A stretch of DNA of 64,000 nt from Trametopsis cervina (Eukaryota > Basidiomycota > Agaricomycetes > Polyporales > Irpicaceae), in the NCBI GenBank assembly GCA_022385755.1, contig MU278370.1:257247-321246 (forward strand), in the 5' to 3' direction. Below are positions 11,641 through 24,705 of this stretch, in pieces. Positions within the stretch are counted from its first letter, which is position 1. Each line of letters opens with the position of its first letter. The notes beneath the pieces are model-generated. The model saw only the letters and a program-made list of their open reading frames with translations, was not told the DNA's origin and did no database searches. The position numbers were made by a program, and so were the translations under genes.

Positions 11641-12843
11641 CTGCTTATCACAGCTGCGCCTAGCCAACAGTCAGGGGATGTGTCCTTGAGACGATAGCAT
11701 ACCAGTGCGAAAGCGCGTGTGTAGTCTTCCGACGGGAAGCTGGAGAAGGAGGCGTATAATTTGTGCACTCGTTCCACCTCTGTATTTAGAGTTCCTGTGT
11801 CACCTGCCCGTACGTGGGTTCCACTTACAACGCGCCTTTCTTGCGTGCAGCGGCTTTGAGATATCTGACTGTGCGTGACATTTAAATGAACAGCGTTATC
11901 AGGTGTAAGAGAGCGTTATCGTACCTCAGCGTGACAGTCACCAGGGTAAGGTATGTCAGATCGTTCGCTGCCGTGTGCATACACGAGATGCTACTCAGAA
12001 CTTCCATGACATGATTATCTATACAGAACGATGTTCAAATGGGAATGCGGCGTTTAAGAGCTCTTGACTTTGACTTCTCACCCACAAGACACGAGATTTA
12101 TGATGCTGAGGTCCCGAAACGCTGGAAGGGAATCTTGTAAGTCACTTATTTCCGCGAGACAAGTTGCATCGTTTCCTGTGCCGCAAACACAGCGGTATTC
12201 ACATAACGCACACCTTCGGTGCGTCAGGGATCCAATTTTCGGCTTAACAGCCGTATTGCATTGGAATTATATAGATCAGAGGGCTGAGACGAGCTGTTTT
12301 GCTAACGAGCCATGAGAGCATCATATAACTAGTCGATTGTGGGTGCGTGTTGGTGGCAGAACCTGTACGAGCAGTCAGCCACGCCACTCGCGCCTGCTGA
12401 TTACGGGAACACCCGGTGATGCGCCTCTTCCCTAAAGTAGATGCGACGCGATCAAGAACGCACGAGGACAGACGACATCGGTGGCTTCTTGGCATATGCT
12501 TTCCATTCGTGCAGACGATGATTACTTGCTACTCTGCACCATAGCTACCAGGTTGACCGCGCCCCCAACCATCCGACGAAACACCCCATCCATCCTTTCA
12601 TTCCGATCTAACTGCCAGAACGCGGACACTTGATGGTCAGCGCTGGGAAACACGCAGTCTCGGTTCCGCAACAGTGCGTGTTCGCTGTCACCAGCTACTC
12701 TCACTTCTCTTATCCCGGTCCCGTGCAGTGACGAAACGTACTGAGGCTGAAGCACGCTCGTCAGGCAGGTAAGTAGGGTATTGGAAGATTCTGCGCTGTT
12801 GAAGAGATCTGACCCGTGTAGTTCTGACGCGTACAGACAGGCT
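11641..12843. other. Intergenic, nothing recognised
   Basis: I find no open frame with recognisable motifs and no clear match to other parts of the window. The last few hundred bases are the upstream region of the acyltransferase gene. Confidence 0.5.
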
Positions 12844-14922
12844 ATGAATCTGAAGGTCGTGTTCCGCGTTTTACGGCGCATATCTCTATGGTCACTGGAC
12901 TACTATTCGGACGTGTATGTGGCGGGACACACACATATCCCGAAGACGGGCCCTCTGGTCGTGTGAGTGCTCCTTTGCTCATCAACTCCTAACCGTCTAA
13001 CTCTATGATACAGCACGCCTTGCCACCACAATGAAATCATTGACATTGCCACCATCTGTATGTTTTGAGGAGCTTACTGGCTGTCGGGTGTTACAATACT
13101 GACTGTATCTCGATACAAGCCGTCACGATGCCCCACCGCCGGCCTGTGTGTTTCTGGGCCAAGTCCAGTATGTTCAAGAACCCTATCATGGGATGGGTCA
13201 TGTCCTCTTCAGGCGCGATTCCAGTACGGCGCAATCCCAACAGTGTTGCTTCCGAGACTGGCAATTCAGGTCAGACCGACGACAAGGCCAACGAGACACG
13301 TATGATGCTGTTCCGCGAAACGTTCCAGGCTATGGAGATTGGAGAAGTGATAGGCTTGTTCCCGGAAGGTACCAGCTATACCGAGCCTCAGATTCCTCAC
13401 ATCAAGGATGGTGCGTCATGGGCCGCACTTGAGTATGCGCGGTGGCAAAAGGGGAAGTCTTTGAAAGCTGAGGATATGAACTTGACTATCGTCCCTGTGG
13501 GCATAGTATACACGGACAAGGCGAGATACCAGAGCCGGGTGAGCCTCCTTTGGTGTTGTTGCTATTCCGACTAACGGACCTTCCCTTTACTTTGAGGTGT
13601 CTGTCACGTTTGGAGAACCCATTGACATTAGCTTTTACGCGCAGCGTTATCTCTCCGCGCCGGACAACGATAGTGCTCGAGCAATCATCAAGGACGTAAC
13701 CGCGGAACTGGACAAGCGGCTTCGTAAATTGACAATAAACGCACCTGACTGGTATGTCATCCACGTCTGTCCATATACTGCCCGTCGCTTATAGCCTCGT
13801 TATAAAGGGATACCTGGTTCGCTGCCAGTATCGCTCGCGACATCTCCTGGAATGGCAGCGATAATGTACCCATCAGCACTTGGGTCGATGTCTCCCAGAC
13901 GTAAGTCTATTTCCCTTGATCGAGCTTCTACCATGCTCAATGTCTTTCTCCAAAGCTTTATCGACTTATTCTCGTCACCGGAAATGGCTCAGACAACACC
14001 TGATAATATCGATCACCACAAGAAGGCTCTTGTCAATTACTATGGGCTTCTACACCATTCGGGTATCACACATGGTACCCTCGCTAGCATCTACCCCCAC
14101 TCGGCTATGCCAAACGCATTTATGGCAGTCTTTACATTTATTCGACAGCTGCTAGTCCTTGTCCTGCACCCTCGTTTATGGTTCTTCCTCCCACCGTTCC
14201 TTCTCCACATACCGGCCTACATAACGGGTACATTGGCTGCACGCTATCTGGTCAAACCTGGAGAAGATGAAACGGTGGCCGAGCTGACATTGGTCCCCGG
14301 AGGCCTTGCATTCGGCCTAACAACGTACATTGTCTCAGCAAAGTTCGCGAATATGCTGTTTGATGGACGGATCTCGACGGCGTGGATGCCCAGCGTCCTT
14401 ACAAAGGCTGGAGAATGGTTCATGGAGAGTGTACCGAGTATGTTTGGGGTGAGGAGAGTGCTGAGCACGTTTGCCATCATGTATTGGACGACATGGTTCA
14501 TGTTCAGGTGGCATGCGCTTTTAATCAAAGGTGAGCCTTTTAGATAGCTTGTAATAAGAGTCGGTCTAATGGGTCTACAACGTCCAGGAAATTATACGCA
14601 GTGCGTCACAGTGCCTTCATGTTTGTTCAGTTGCTCATGCAATATCTGTCACAGGTTTCAACGCACGGTTGTTTCGTGGAAAGTCCTGCTTGGGGTCTTT
14701 TCGCATTCAGTGCCAGAGGGGAAGCTCGACAAATACTTGTACCCAAATCTCCCGGTGGTCAACCCGTTCGTCAAACGGCGAAGCCCAGAAAATACGCCTG
14801 CAGTCCCTCCTGTGGAGACGAAGAGGTGCAGAGTACGATCTCCGTGGTCATGGACTCTCATCCGGCCCTTATTTGCAGCGAGGGCAGCTGCCGAAAAATC
14901 TGTTGGTGAGCTATGCCATTGA
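12844..14922 (+). CDS. Glycerol-3-phosphate / dihydroxyacetone-phosphate acyltransferase
   Basis: Eight exons (12844-12962, 13014-13057, 13120-13538, 13597-13751, 13808-13900, 13956-14530, 14588-14600, 14655-14922) splice into an intact 561-residue frame. Family motifs occur in order: H-x4-D (HHNEIID), GAIPVRR, FPEGTS and IVPVGI. These are the acceptor-binding and catalytic blocks of membrane glycerolipid acyltransferases. Hydrophobic segments follow in the C-terminal half (FIRQLLVLVL..., LTLVPGGLAFGL). It resembles fungal SCT1/GAT1, which make lysophosphatidic acid in the ER for phospholipid and triglyceride synthesis. Exon 7 is only 13 nt. The start at 12844 is the first ATG in frame with MNLKVVFRVL; an extra upstream exon cannot be excluded. 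Confidence 0.93.
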
Positions 14923-15229
14923 GCAGGTTTTGACTCGCGATATTATATGGGGCGGTATTATACACGTAATATTTTACTTTAGAAGAGGACATGGTCCCGA
15001 GGCGATTGAGCAGATAGATTATAATAGTTTCTTTTCGTTGCGACTTGCGGGAGCCAATATATATTTGACAGACCAGCACGTGCCATGAACGTGAATTATG
15101 TAGACGCCCGCTTAAGCGTGTTCGCCAACCAGCATCGTGTAGGCGCGCCATCTGCCGCTTCGTGCTCGACGAGACGTCGGGCACATCGCGTCCTTATACC
15201 CAAACCAACACGCTCTGTCGTTCGCTACA

Positions 15230-18200
15230 ATGCCTAGCAGGCCTCCATCTGAAGCTCCCTCACGCGTTTCGCGCTCGAACTCGCGCTCAGTGGCGGCAGG
15301 TACGTCGACTGCAGCTGGCGGGATCAAGTCGCAGAACGGTAGCATATCCGTCATGAAGTCAACCGGCGGCAACATGCCCATTAGGAAGAGCCTCGGCTCA
15401 GAAATGTCGACCCCGCCAACGATGATAGGCGGCATCGGCGGTGGGACCGGGGCGCGTCGTCCCTCTGCTCCTCCATCTGCGTTCCCTTTCAAGAACAGCG
15501 GCATGGATTCTGCGATGTCGACCCCGCCGAGCATGTCCATGAGCAAGGGTCCAGTACGGCAGAACAGCATGCCTGTGTCTGGGCTGCCGACGAAGAATGC
15601 ATCGTCGGTGTCTACAGCTCCTCGCCGTAGCATCCGCCCCGTCTCGCTGTCTTTGAAGTCGCTGCCTGCAAAGAAGGACGCGATTTCGCAATTCACACTA
15701 CCCAAGACACCACCAGCCACAGCACCAGTGAACTCTGCCTCGCCCGCACTGTCGTCTTCGCTGTCTCCGCCAGCAGCTCCTTCCCGTGGGCCGGCTGTCA
15801 CGATGAGCACGACGCCCTCTAGAAGCCCTGCAAAGAAACCGCGCACACCAAGCGTGCGAGGGACGCCATCTAAGGCAAAGAAGCAATCGGTGTCTCCGTC
15901 GAGTCTTGTGAAGAAGCAGTCCAGTGGTTCAATGACACGCACCGGAACGGGCATGCTGTGGGTCGAAAACCCGGCGTTGTTGGCGGATAGTCCGGCGATG
16001 CAAGGCAGGCACTTTACAAGTGGGTCGTTGGGAGCGTCTCCTGCGTTGCGTTTGACAGTGGATGGGGACGACGATCATGAAGGGATCTCAATGTGGGATG
16101 GGGACGACCTGTCGTTGGATATGCTCACGGATGTGGATGAGGTGTTGGACGAGGATGTGAGTCTGCCTTGACGATGTTTGTGGTCGTATTGGTGGCTGAG
16201 ATTGCTGTCGTAGATGCATACCGCGTTGGACGAAGTACACAAGCTGCACACTCGAAAGCTGTTACATTACAAGCGCCTTCTCGAACGTGCCCAAGCATCT
16301 ACGGCAGCTCAGCTTCACGCGTTGCAAGCCGAAATCAAGCTTCTGCGTGACAACGAACAACAGCCTTCAGCCAATCCTCTTCTTACTCTTAGCAACACTG
16401 ACGATCTGTGCGTTTGCGGTGGCAAGAAGCGCAAGAGCTACTGGAGCGGATATCGCGGTGAAGATGACGACGGCGAGCCTCGCAGCGAAGTGGACTTGGC
16501 TACAATCCTCAAGGGTTCGAACGGCACGTTCAATGAGATCGAAGTACGAAGAGCCATTCGAACACTTAGTAGGGACGACAGAATGAGACTGTACGTGATA
16601 CCGTTTCGCCTGTGACATCTGTGCACATTCTGACAAAAGGATCTAGGATCAGCCTCATTTTGGACTCTTGCATGCCGGGTGATATTAGGCTACAAATCCT
16701 GCTTCTCGAGAAGTACGCCAAGTCTACTTTCGACATCATTGGAAACCTCGCGCCGGATCTCGTATACAAAATCTTCAAGCACTTGAATGTGCACGAGCTA
16801 TTGGGAGTCGAATCTGTAAGCATCTGATACCGTCTACGTATCGCCTTCTCCAGTATTCAATACCCGATTGTAGGTATCTAAGAAATGGCAGGACATGGTC
16901 CATCTTCCCGCGCTCTGGAGACACCATTGCCTGCGGATTACTGTAAATGACCCGGTGCCTATTCGCCCTCCAGCAACGCCCGAGGGATGGTATGTACCCG
17001 CACCATTCTGTGCGATGAACAGACGAAAATTAACCTGGGTGACAGGGAGCCGTTGTACCGCTCGCTACACCATCGCGAAGCCAACTTCAAGAACGGCTTG
17101 CCTCAGAATATCAGGTTCTTGAATGGTCACACGAACTATTGCACTACCCTTCTTCTCCGCGGTAAGCTTTGTATTGTTCTACGACCTAGCTACATTCTCA
17201 TATTCCGACAGGCAAGAGATTAATCAGTGGTTCCTACGACGAAACCATTCGTTTCTGGGATATCGAAACCGGGGAGATGAAGAAGTGTCTTCAAGTGAAG
17301 AAGCCAGTCAGTTGCGTCGACTTCTTGGCGGAGGAAGGTGAGACTTACTTCAGGCTGCCTCCTCATGAGTGCCATTAAACCATGTCGTTAGAGGTATTTG
17401 TCGTTGGATTCCACGACGTTGGGTAAGCCCTCATGCCGCACTACGTCCGTCTAACACACTCATGCGCATGCTGTTAGACGTGTCCATCTGTTCTCTTCCT
17501 TGACATTCACGCCGTTGCAGCAACTTGCCGGACACTTGAACGGTATTCGCGCAGTCGCACTATCTTCCAAGAACCTTGTATCGGCCGGCGCGGATAAAGC
17601 TCTAGTGTGTTGGGACTGGCGTGCCGGTACCAAGATCGTGCGGTTTGGCCAACAGACGACCGTTAATATTGGTGTTCAGCTGATCCGAGGTGCCACAGCT
17701 GAGGAGGGCGAGCGAGTGGTTGGCGTCACGATCGACGGCATCGTACGCGTGTTCTCCATCAGTGAGCAACAGAGTTTCTGCGCGTGTTTCTGCTGGTTCT
17801 CATAATATGGAATAGAACGCAGAGAGATGATCTCTCAATTCAAGTTGGCAGAGCTCGGCGGAAGTGACCCTCTGATTAGCTCGAAACTGTTCAACGTGGG
17901 CAAAGCGCCGGATAACATGCTTCAGTGAGTGCTCAAAGCTACGTACTGTTGCACCGCTCATTTACTCTACCTAGATGGTTTGCAGCGAAAGGCACCCAAA
18001 TGACTGTGAGTCTGGCATAATTACCGGATTTGCACTTTCTGATGACTTAACAGTGTGCAACAAAATCGATCATCATGCATCTGCAATGGACAGAGGCTGA
18101 GAAGGAGGATGGGAATGGAACCCAGCCATTAACACTGAGTCCACAAGACATCGTTCCACCCAGTACTCCTGGCTTCAAGGGGCTCAGTCCAAGCCCCGCG

Positions 18201-19071
18201 CCGCGCACAATTTCTTCGCTTTCACGGTCAACATCGTTCGCAACCCCAGGACGCCGTAGTTCCCTAGCACGCTCTCATAGTTCGTTCACATCGACTGGCA
18301 TTATGAAGGGACGGCTCTCGCTGAATATGTCTAATCCTTCTACGCCTATGACTCCCGTCAGCCCAACTCCGGGACCTAGCGGTTCCGTGTTCTTTGGACG
18401 TGCGGCGATCCTTACTGCTCCCCCTAAGCTTGTGGGCGTGGTCGAAACTCCCGACGTGGCAGTAGGTGCAGTCGATGCGGGCAAGAGACGTGTCGTTACC
18501 GCAACTCGATTCAGTACTAGGAGTGGTGCCAATCGCACTGTACGCACAATATTTAGATGAAAATGTCTAACACTGATGACTCTTTCGTAGATCTTTATGT
18601 CAACACATCGGGACAAGGACGACGCGCTCAAATCCACCAACGAGGAAGACGACGCGGGAGTGGAACTCAGTGATAGCGGGAAATCGGAGCGCTCGTCTAC
18701 TATCGATCTCAACGAGAACAATATTCTGCCTCTGACAGGAGCGTGGTCTGCTTTGGCAGAAATGGACGGCGCTGCGGCCGCTGGCCTGACAGGCCTCCGA
18801 GGCGCGCTGCCAGCCAAGTTCCAGGGCCTCGCGGTGCCAGAGAAAAATCCGATGTCGATGCAATTGAGCCACGAAGAGGTGGTCATTGGTTGTGCGGATG
18901 GGACAATTTAGTATGTACCCTTTATTTTTCACTGTCTGCAGCGCACTTATCCAATTCGCGTCCAGCGTCATGGGTTTCGTCGGATACGATTATAAGAAGG
19001 ACCGCGCGCAGAACGGAACGGATGACGAGATTTCGGACAGCCAAAGCGGTGACCTAGAAGAGGCCGCATAA
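15230..19071 (+). CDS. F-box / WD40 repeat protein
   Basis: Thirteen exons (15230-16156, 16214-16590, 16647-16815, 16874-16989, 17046-17161, 17212-17337, 17392-17422, 17478-17761, 17816-17924, 17975-18005, 18054-18539, 18591-18910, 18942-19071) keep one frame of 1073 residues. Residues 1-309 are Ser/Pro-rich and low complexity. A coiled coil follows (about 310-360). An F-box lies near 468-515 ([19 protein letters not shown]...W). WD40 repeats run from about 555 to 720 ([33 protein letters not shown]). A long disordered, Ser-rich tail ends near a short conserved segment. F-box/WD proteins are substrate adaptors of SCF ubiquitin ligases, so a role in regulated protein turnover is likely. The substrate is unknown. 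Confidence 0.92.
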
Positions 19072-19329
19072 TATTTCTTTTGTCTCGTTTGCGCAGGAAG
19101 GAGCGCCGCAACCTATGGCCCAGGATGGACTCTACCATACACTCTCATTTCTTTGATTCGCTTTGTTTGACGCTTTGCATCTTATCGCGCCCCTCGTTAC
19201 GGATAGTCTCATTTAGTTACTCTACACCAAAAAAGAAACGTAGTACGACTGCCACTGTAAACCGCTACGTCCTTAAATAACTTTAGAGGTTCACTCCCGG
19301 AGAGTGGCTCACAATGTCGCATCCTTGAG

Positions 19330-21890
19330 CGGGCATGGATGCTCGTTTGAACCAAAGAACCTTCACAAGTTGGGGACAATTGATGGATGTTTGGGTGCGT
19401 ACATGCATGAATGGACGCAATGCTCAGATTCTAGGGTCTGAAGTGTTAAAATGCGCACTTGACATACAACTAATCCACAGTCAGGACTACTTCCACCAAT
19501 TTGCACAAGGAAAGGCGAGTGATCATTAGCAATGGTCGAGCTATAGCCGTCGATAGGAAGAGTCTCGCGACATGATCTTTGACGGCTTGTGGGCTGACAG
19601 CACTCGGTGGGAGATGTCCGCGACGTTGCGAGGTCGAAAATACAGAGCCACACACCTTGGGAATAAAACGATCCATGGCGCTGTGAAGTCTGCGCTTACA
19701 GGCGACAACGAGCCAGCAAGGTTGTGCATTCTGTCATCGCAGCAAGGCCAAACTGGTCCACGTTCACTGGACAGATTCGAGGGAAACGTACTGATCCAGC
19801 CAACCATGCACAGCGATACATGGTCACAACAAATCGGACTGAGAGGTTGACCAGAAGTCTCAGAACGGTCGAGACGACAATATGAATCATCAAGCGCACC
19901 TCAATTTGGACGTCAACTATATCCCCAAATCTCTCAGAACGGCGGCATTGTCGAGCGGCCCTCCGTAGCATTTGAACGTAACATGAGCTGTCGAGTATTG
20001 TCGCGCGCAGCGGCTTGCAGCTCAGCCTGAGACAGATGGGAAAGGGCGTGAATAGCGATTATTGCTGTTGTGAAAAATAGAGCTCGTAGCGGTTGCAAAG
20101 AAGGTGCGCGTGCAGATGTTGGGAAGGTTCTCCCAGAGCGCCTGCTTTCATTCGTGATTTCAAGTTCCTCGAACCTTGCAATCATCAGCAGTTCCAACGA
20201 CATCGTTCACCTTTCAAGTCCTTGGGCTATATCTTTTTGTTGAAATCTGCTCGATTACGGGTCTCGTCTCCCGAGTACATTTCCCCGGACCATGCTCATC
20301 TCCCGTAACAACCAATCGACCAATCATCGTCAACGATAGTCAATGCCGCACGAGAGACGAAGGCTTGTCTTCACAATACTGGCGTTATATGAGACAAAGA
20401 AGGCAGTTACGCCCCCAGCCTGGAAGCCACCGACTGGACATCAAGGGTTCCTTTCTGGCTCCTTTTCAAACAGGCGGTTGGGTGAACCAAGACACCACAA
20501 AACTTCATAGACACCCTCGAGGGTGTCTATGAGTCCAACTGGTTCCCGTGCATACGTAGCGAGCCCAACATGTATCCACGGCAGTATCTCCATGGACTCT
20601 CCAATATCTGCAGCGCCGTTTTTCGTAAAATGACGTTGGCGGAATGCAGTTGATGGTGCCAGATGTGAGTGCTCTAAGGCTCGGCTCTTGTTCTTGTCTG
20701 TGAGCTAAGCGAATCCGACGTAGTTCATGGGAACATCATCTTGTCGCAACACAGACACGTCGGTATCGGCATCCATGTAGGGATAGATCATGGTGCAAAC
20801 CTTTGCAAAATCTTTCTTGAGCCGATGAGCCGCTGCGGTTACTGTTCGTCCAGATCTTCGATGAGGCTTAATCACCGGTACGGAAGGTCGTGAGCCTGAA
20901 GACGGGCGTTCGGCTGACGTCGAGGCGTGCAATGAGGATAGAGTTTGTCACGGCGTACATTGGAAGCAAGGAGCCTTGGATTGCCTGCGATTCTCCTGCT
21001 GCTACTTCGCATTGGGTTGCTTGATCCTGGTCAAACGTTATGCGGGGCCGCAAGTCTCGTACCCAGACCTTCTACATGGGTCTGGATACGGGGTTTGCTT
21101 GCCGCATAACGCTCCGTCAGCCTCAAGCAACCCCTCCGAGTGGCTACTTGGAGAAGCACAATCTGAATGAATGCGGCGGGACTCACACAACTGGCCACAA
21201 CCATGCGGGCCCGCACACGTAGACGGCTTCGGCTGCGTACCGTAGACAGAAGAATTGCTGGCCTTTGTGAGGCCAGTCTACTATGCAAAATTGCGAATAA
21301 GAAGGCCATCATTGGCCGAGGTAGCCGGTGAGTAAGGCCTCAAGCATCGCAGATATTGACTCACCTCTATTCGGACTGGACTATGTTTCCTATACCTCAA
21401 AGACTCTCCTTTCTCTTTCTCATCGCCACCGACAGTGTTTTCATAGTGTTCGGCACATTCTGTTCAGCACGATTTCAGACGGATGCTTCGCTGTGGAGAC
21501 ATCGACCTGGTGGCCAAGGGATCAGCCTGAGGCGAATCCAACAAATGGGAGGGATTGTGTCAGTAACATCGCGTGGCGACATCCATGGGATGCGGAACAA
21601 CCGAGGTTACTCTGAACGTCGACGTAGTCGGTCCAGCACGGCTATGGCGACGGCAGTAAAAGTTCTGCAATGACCACTCGTTTGGGGGCAACTAGCACGT
21701 GCCTAGGACATACGAGGGCACTCTCCATCCCCGAAACCTCCAGATATCTTTAGCGTCGCTCCATTAACTGGATGGCTCACTTGCAGTCCGGGTGCAGTAT
21801 GAAATGCAGAACCGCCATGGCAGTCGCGAGTTGGGAGAGGAGCTGCACGTGTCGAAATTGGTGGACCCACAAATGCAAAGCATGAAAGTT
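19330..21890 (-). pseudogene. Decayed companion gene sequence, copy B
   Basis: Upstream of the intact three-finger gene at 22.2 kb, this region aligns in pieces with 44.5-46.9 kb and 8.2-10.2 kb. Antisense-strand scraps shared with the others include LLMIARFEELE...TNESRR and AAHRLKKDFAKV...DVPMNY. The latter corresponds to a DTD/VPVDYAALAQ-like segment in copy C. Frames are broken in every copy. A 28-bp palindrome lies at 20505-20532. The function is unknown. Confidence 0.4.
20505..20532. repeat. 28-bp perfect palindrome at an inverted duplication
   Basis: The arms TCATAGACACCCTC and GAGGGTGTCTATGA are exactly complementary with no loop. The flanks (GAACCA... / ...TGGTTC) extend it as an imperfect inverted repeat. 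The paralogue at 45.55-45.60 kb has only one orientation of the arm, so the palindrome arose in this copy. Confidence 0.85.
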
Positions 21891-22166
21891 GTGTATCACC
21901 GAGGTCACGTTCCCAAGGATCGGATACAACATAAAGACCGCATCTTCGCTCTTTGTTCCACTTTCAACGTCCACCCCGCCGTCTTTCCTCTTAAGACTTC
22001 ACAAGAAGATCGTCCATCGCCTGCTAACTAATTTTACGCCACTCTCCACTCCACCTCACGCTGCCTCTTGACTTGTACTACCCAAAAATCGTCTGCTCTC
22101 AGCCTCCGCCCACGCCAAGCAAGACTTCAGCACCTCATTACACCCCTGTCCAGCACGAAGCTCCTG

Positions 22167-23660
22167 ATGCCTGCCGACCGCGATACTCATCATGGTGTGT
22201 ACCGCCACTCATTTGCTAAAGAGGTGCTAGGCCAGCGTTTTGCGTCGTCGTCGTCGTCTGCACCGGCACGCCTCTCTACCTCAGCGAGTGAGGAGAACCG
22301 CGGAGTGATGACCTTCACCACCGGCGACTGTGAAGTGCAGATGGTAGCACTGCTCGAAGCATCCAAAACTGGGCATGGGTATGCCCCTGCTGGCGAGTGC
22401 TCTCGCCCACCGAAGTCGACCAACCAGAGTCGGTGCAATGAGGTACAAAAATATCTTATGATATTGGGGGACTATGCAAGGGTCGCAAAGGAATGTATAG
22501 TAAGCATCACGTGCTATAAGCGTGTGCAGTGGCTTACTTTCCCACAGACAACAAATACCTCGGAGGTGCGTAAATTGATCAAGTCGTTTGAGAAGGTTGG
22601 AGTAAGTAGCATGGCAACATTTGTCGATTTGATATCCGACGTTGAATGTTAATCAGGAAACGCACCGCAAGTGTAAGTTCTGTGATCCCTACTCGTGCAA
22701 GGGGCCGAAGGTCTGGGAAGAGGCAAAGATCGGCTGTCCTTCAGAGATTGCAAGGCATCTGCGCATTCATTTATGCGCGAGGCAGTACGTCGACTTTGTA
22801 TCCCTACGCTGTGTATTCAATGATGGCTGATGATCGACGGGCAGCCAACCGTTTCACTGCATGTTTCCAAACTGTGGCAAGGCTAAAACGCAGAAGACAA
22901 ACATGACATCCCATTTTGGGGTACAGTACGTGAAGCTATCAAAGGCTCGGATAAATTGACCAAATCATTTTATTTGCACAGTAAAGATGACATCTCAACG
23001 TGCGAGGTGCCATGGTGCCAGAGGCAATTCGCTTGCCCAGAATCCCTAGCACGCCACCACCAAGCTGAGCATTGTGGTACGTGCCCTCCCGCCGCTATGA
23101 TTCCTTGGACAACCCGTACTGACGATCACATTGAAGAAGTCCCACAAACTCGGCACATGGATGAGGGGAATGGCGTGAAGGGCAAGAGCAAGAAGAGGAC
23201 CCATGCGCTGTCTTGCAACGCAGCTGCGACTAGTGTCGGACATCAGAACTCACACAGCGAGTCTGCACCGGTAGCCTCAACCGAGTGGCAGTGCCCTGTG
23301 CAGGCCTTTGCACCACCCCCTGTGCCTTCACCACTCTCGCTGCCTCCGGCCCCAACTGGAATCTCATACCAGCCGCCGCCCCCGCCGCCGTACTCTCTCG
23401 CCCCTCCGGCCCTTTCGTCACCGCACCCTACGGCCAATGCAGGTGACATACCCGGCCAACCTTACAGCAGAAAAGATAGGCATCTCCCCCTGTCCCCTCC
23501 ACCTCCCCAATGGCAGCCTATCTGCCCGGAAGATCTCGACAGGGTGTTCATGGCTAATGCCCAATGGCGTTGGAGCAGACTGGTCTTTGATCAGGCGCAG
23601 GTCAGAGAGAGCCCGGTTTGGTATCCGTCTACTCCGAGCAGTGTATGGCCAGGGCTCTAG
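22167..23660 (+). CDS. Three-finger modular zinc-finger protein, copy B
   Basis: Five exons (22167-22601, 22657-22784, 22845-22925, 22982-23076, 23137-23660) give an intact 420-residue frame with 55-60 nt introns. Exon sizes 435, 81 and 95 nt equal those of copy A at 7.8 kb. Exon 1 has a C-x11-C module. Finger 1 is CKFC...RHLRIHLC, finger 2 CMFPNCGK...HFGVH, finger 3 CEVPWC...HHQAEH. The last exon is Pro-rich (QPPPPPPY) and ends WYPSTPSSVWPGL. The final His codons of fingers 1 and 2 are split CA|C and CA|T by phase-2 introns. The linker after finger 1 (HQPFHC) resembles the classical TGEKPF linker. A nucleic-acid-binding role is inferred; biological function is unknown. Confidence 0.88.
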
Positions 23661-23739
23661 GTCTTTCCCGCTTCCTCTATCCTCCGCGCATTGTATACTA
23701 GTAATCACGACTGAAATTATCCGGAACATTCATCTTGCT

Positions 23740-24480
23740 CTCAGGGCTGGTGATAGCAGTCAGCGTGCATTCTCGTCATCGCAAGTTGCCGGAAATTCTT
23801 ACAGCCCGCCCAATTGCATCTGTCCACACCACCGCTCCTTGTTCTCGCATCGGGACGTACTATTCCGGACACCGGAGGATATAACTCTGAGTGCGAACGA
23901 AAATTCTCACTGTGATGCCTTCTTACAGACGTTCAAGACAAGCTGTCTTCCCCGAGTCCACAAATTCCATTCTTTCTCACTGCTTCGAGGAAGCATTCGA
24001 AATAGGAGGCGCAGTGGTCCGCCGTGCCCTTCGGTTATCAACTCAATCCCTGAAAGCGCAGAGGCTATGTGAGTTTATGATGTAGCCATGGAGGCTAGAC
24101 GTGCGAAAAGGTACAGCCGCAAGGGTTCCCTGGAAATACGTCTGCAAAAGAGGAATCTCCCCCGCGTAGATGTGAGCGACGATTAACGTCCCTCAAAAAC
24201 GAGGCAGAATAATTGAGGGCGATTGTCAGGGAATTCTGATAGCGAGAATTTTTACGCAGAAATCCTTGTTCTAGTGTCAACGGTGTGTGTTTTATTATGA
24301 CCGTCGCCTCACGAGAGTACGTCCACTTTCTGATACTTCTTCAAAGAGCTACACGTTTTATGCTTCGCGAGATACTGCGGATCTAGTGGAATTCTGCCGC
24401 GTGCCAAAATACACAGGACGCCTTCTAAAGGGCGGTCGGGTTGACAGCTCAGTTGTGCGGCATGGATGAACAAATTTTTC
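23740..24480 (+). repeat. Conserved tail of the three-finger block, copy B (uninterrupted)
   Basis: This is the only complete plus-strand copy of the tail. At about 24.00 kb it contains the sequence interrupted by the AT-rich insertion in copy C. At about 24.085 kb (GTAGCCATGG) it shows the empty site of the Plavaka insertion. It thus serves as the pre-insertion reference for both events. Confidence 0.85.
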
Positions 24481-24705
24481 GAGACAGCACAGCCATCCGA
24501 GCGCATCTGGCTGTTTACTAGCTCACCGGTGCCCGCTCGCTCCCGCGAACAATAGGATGACATACAACAATGCCCGCATACACTGCTCTGGCATCTTCTT
24601 GAAAATGCCGATTGGTTGTCCATCACTTCAGGTCCTTACAAATCCCCTCTAGGGATCTACGGGCTAGTGTGCGGCACTAAGAAGATTCATATTACTTACA
24701 CGCTT

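Noticed and set aside
15112..15954. Long minus-strand open frame opposite the first exon of the F-box gene
   Set aside because: It is the antisense of a low-complexity Ser/Pro-coding exon. The plus-strand model is supported by 13 consistent exons.
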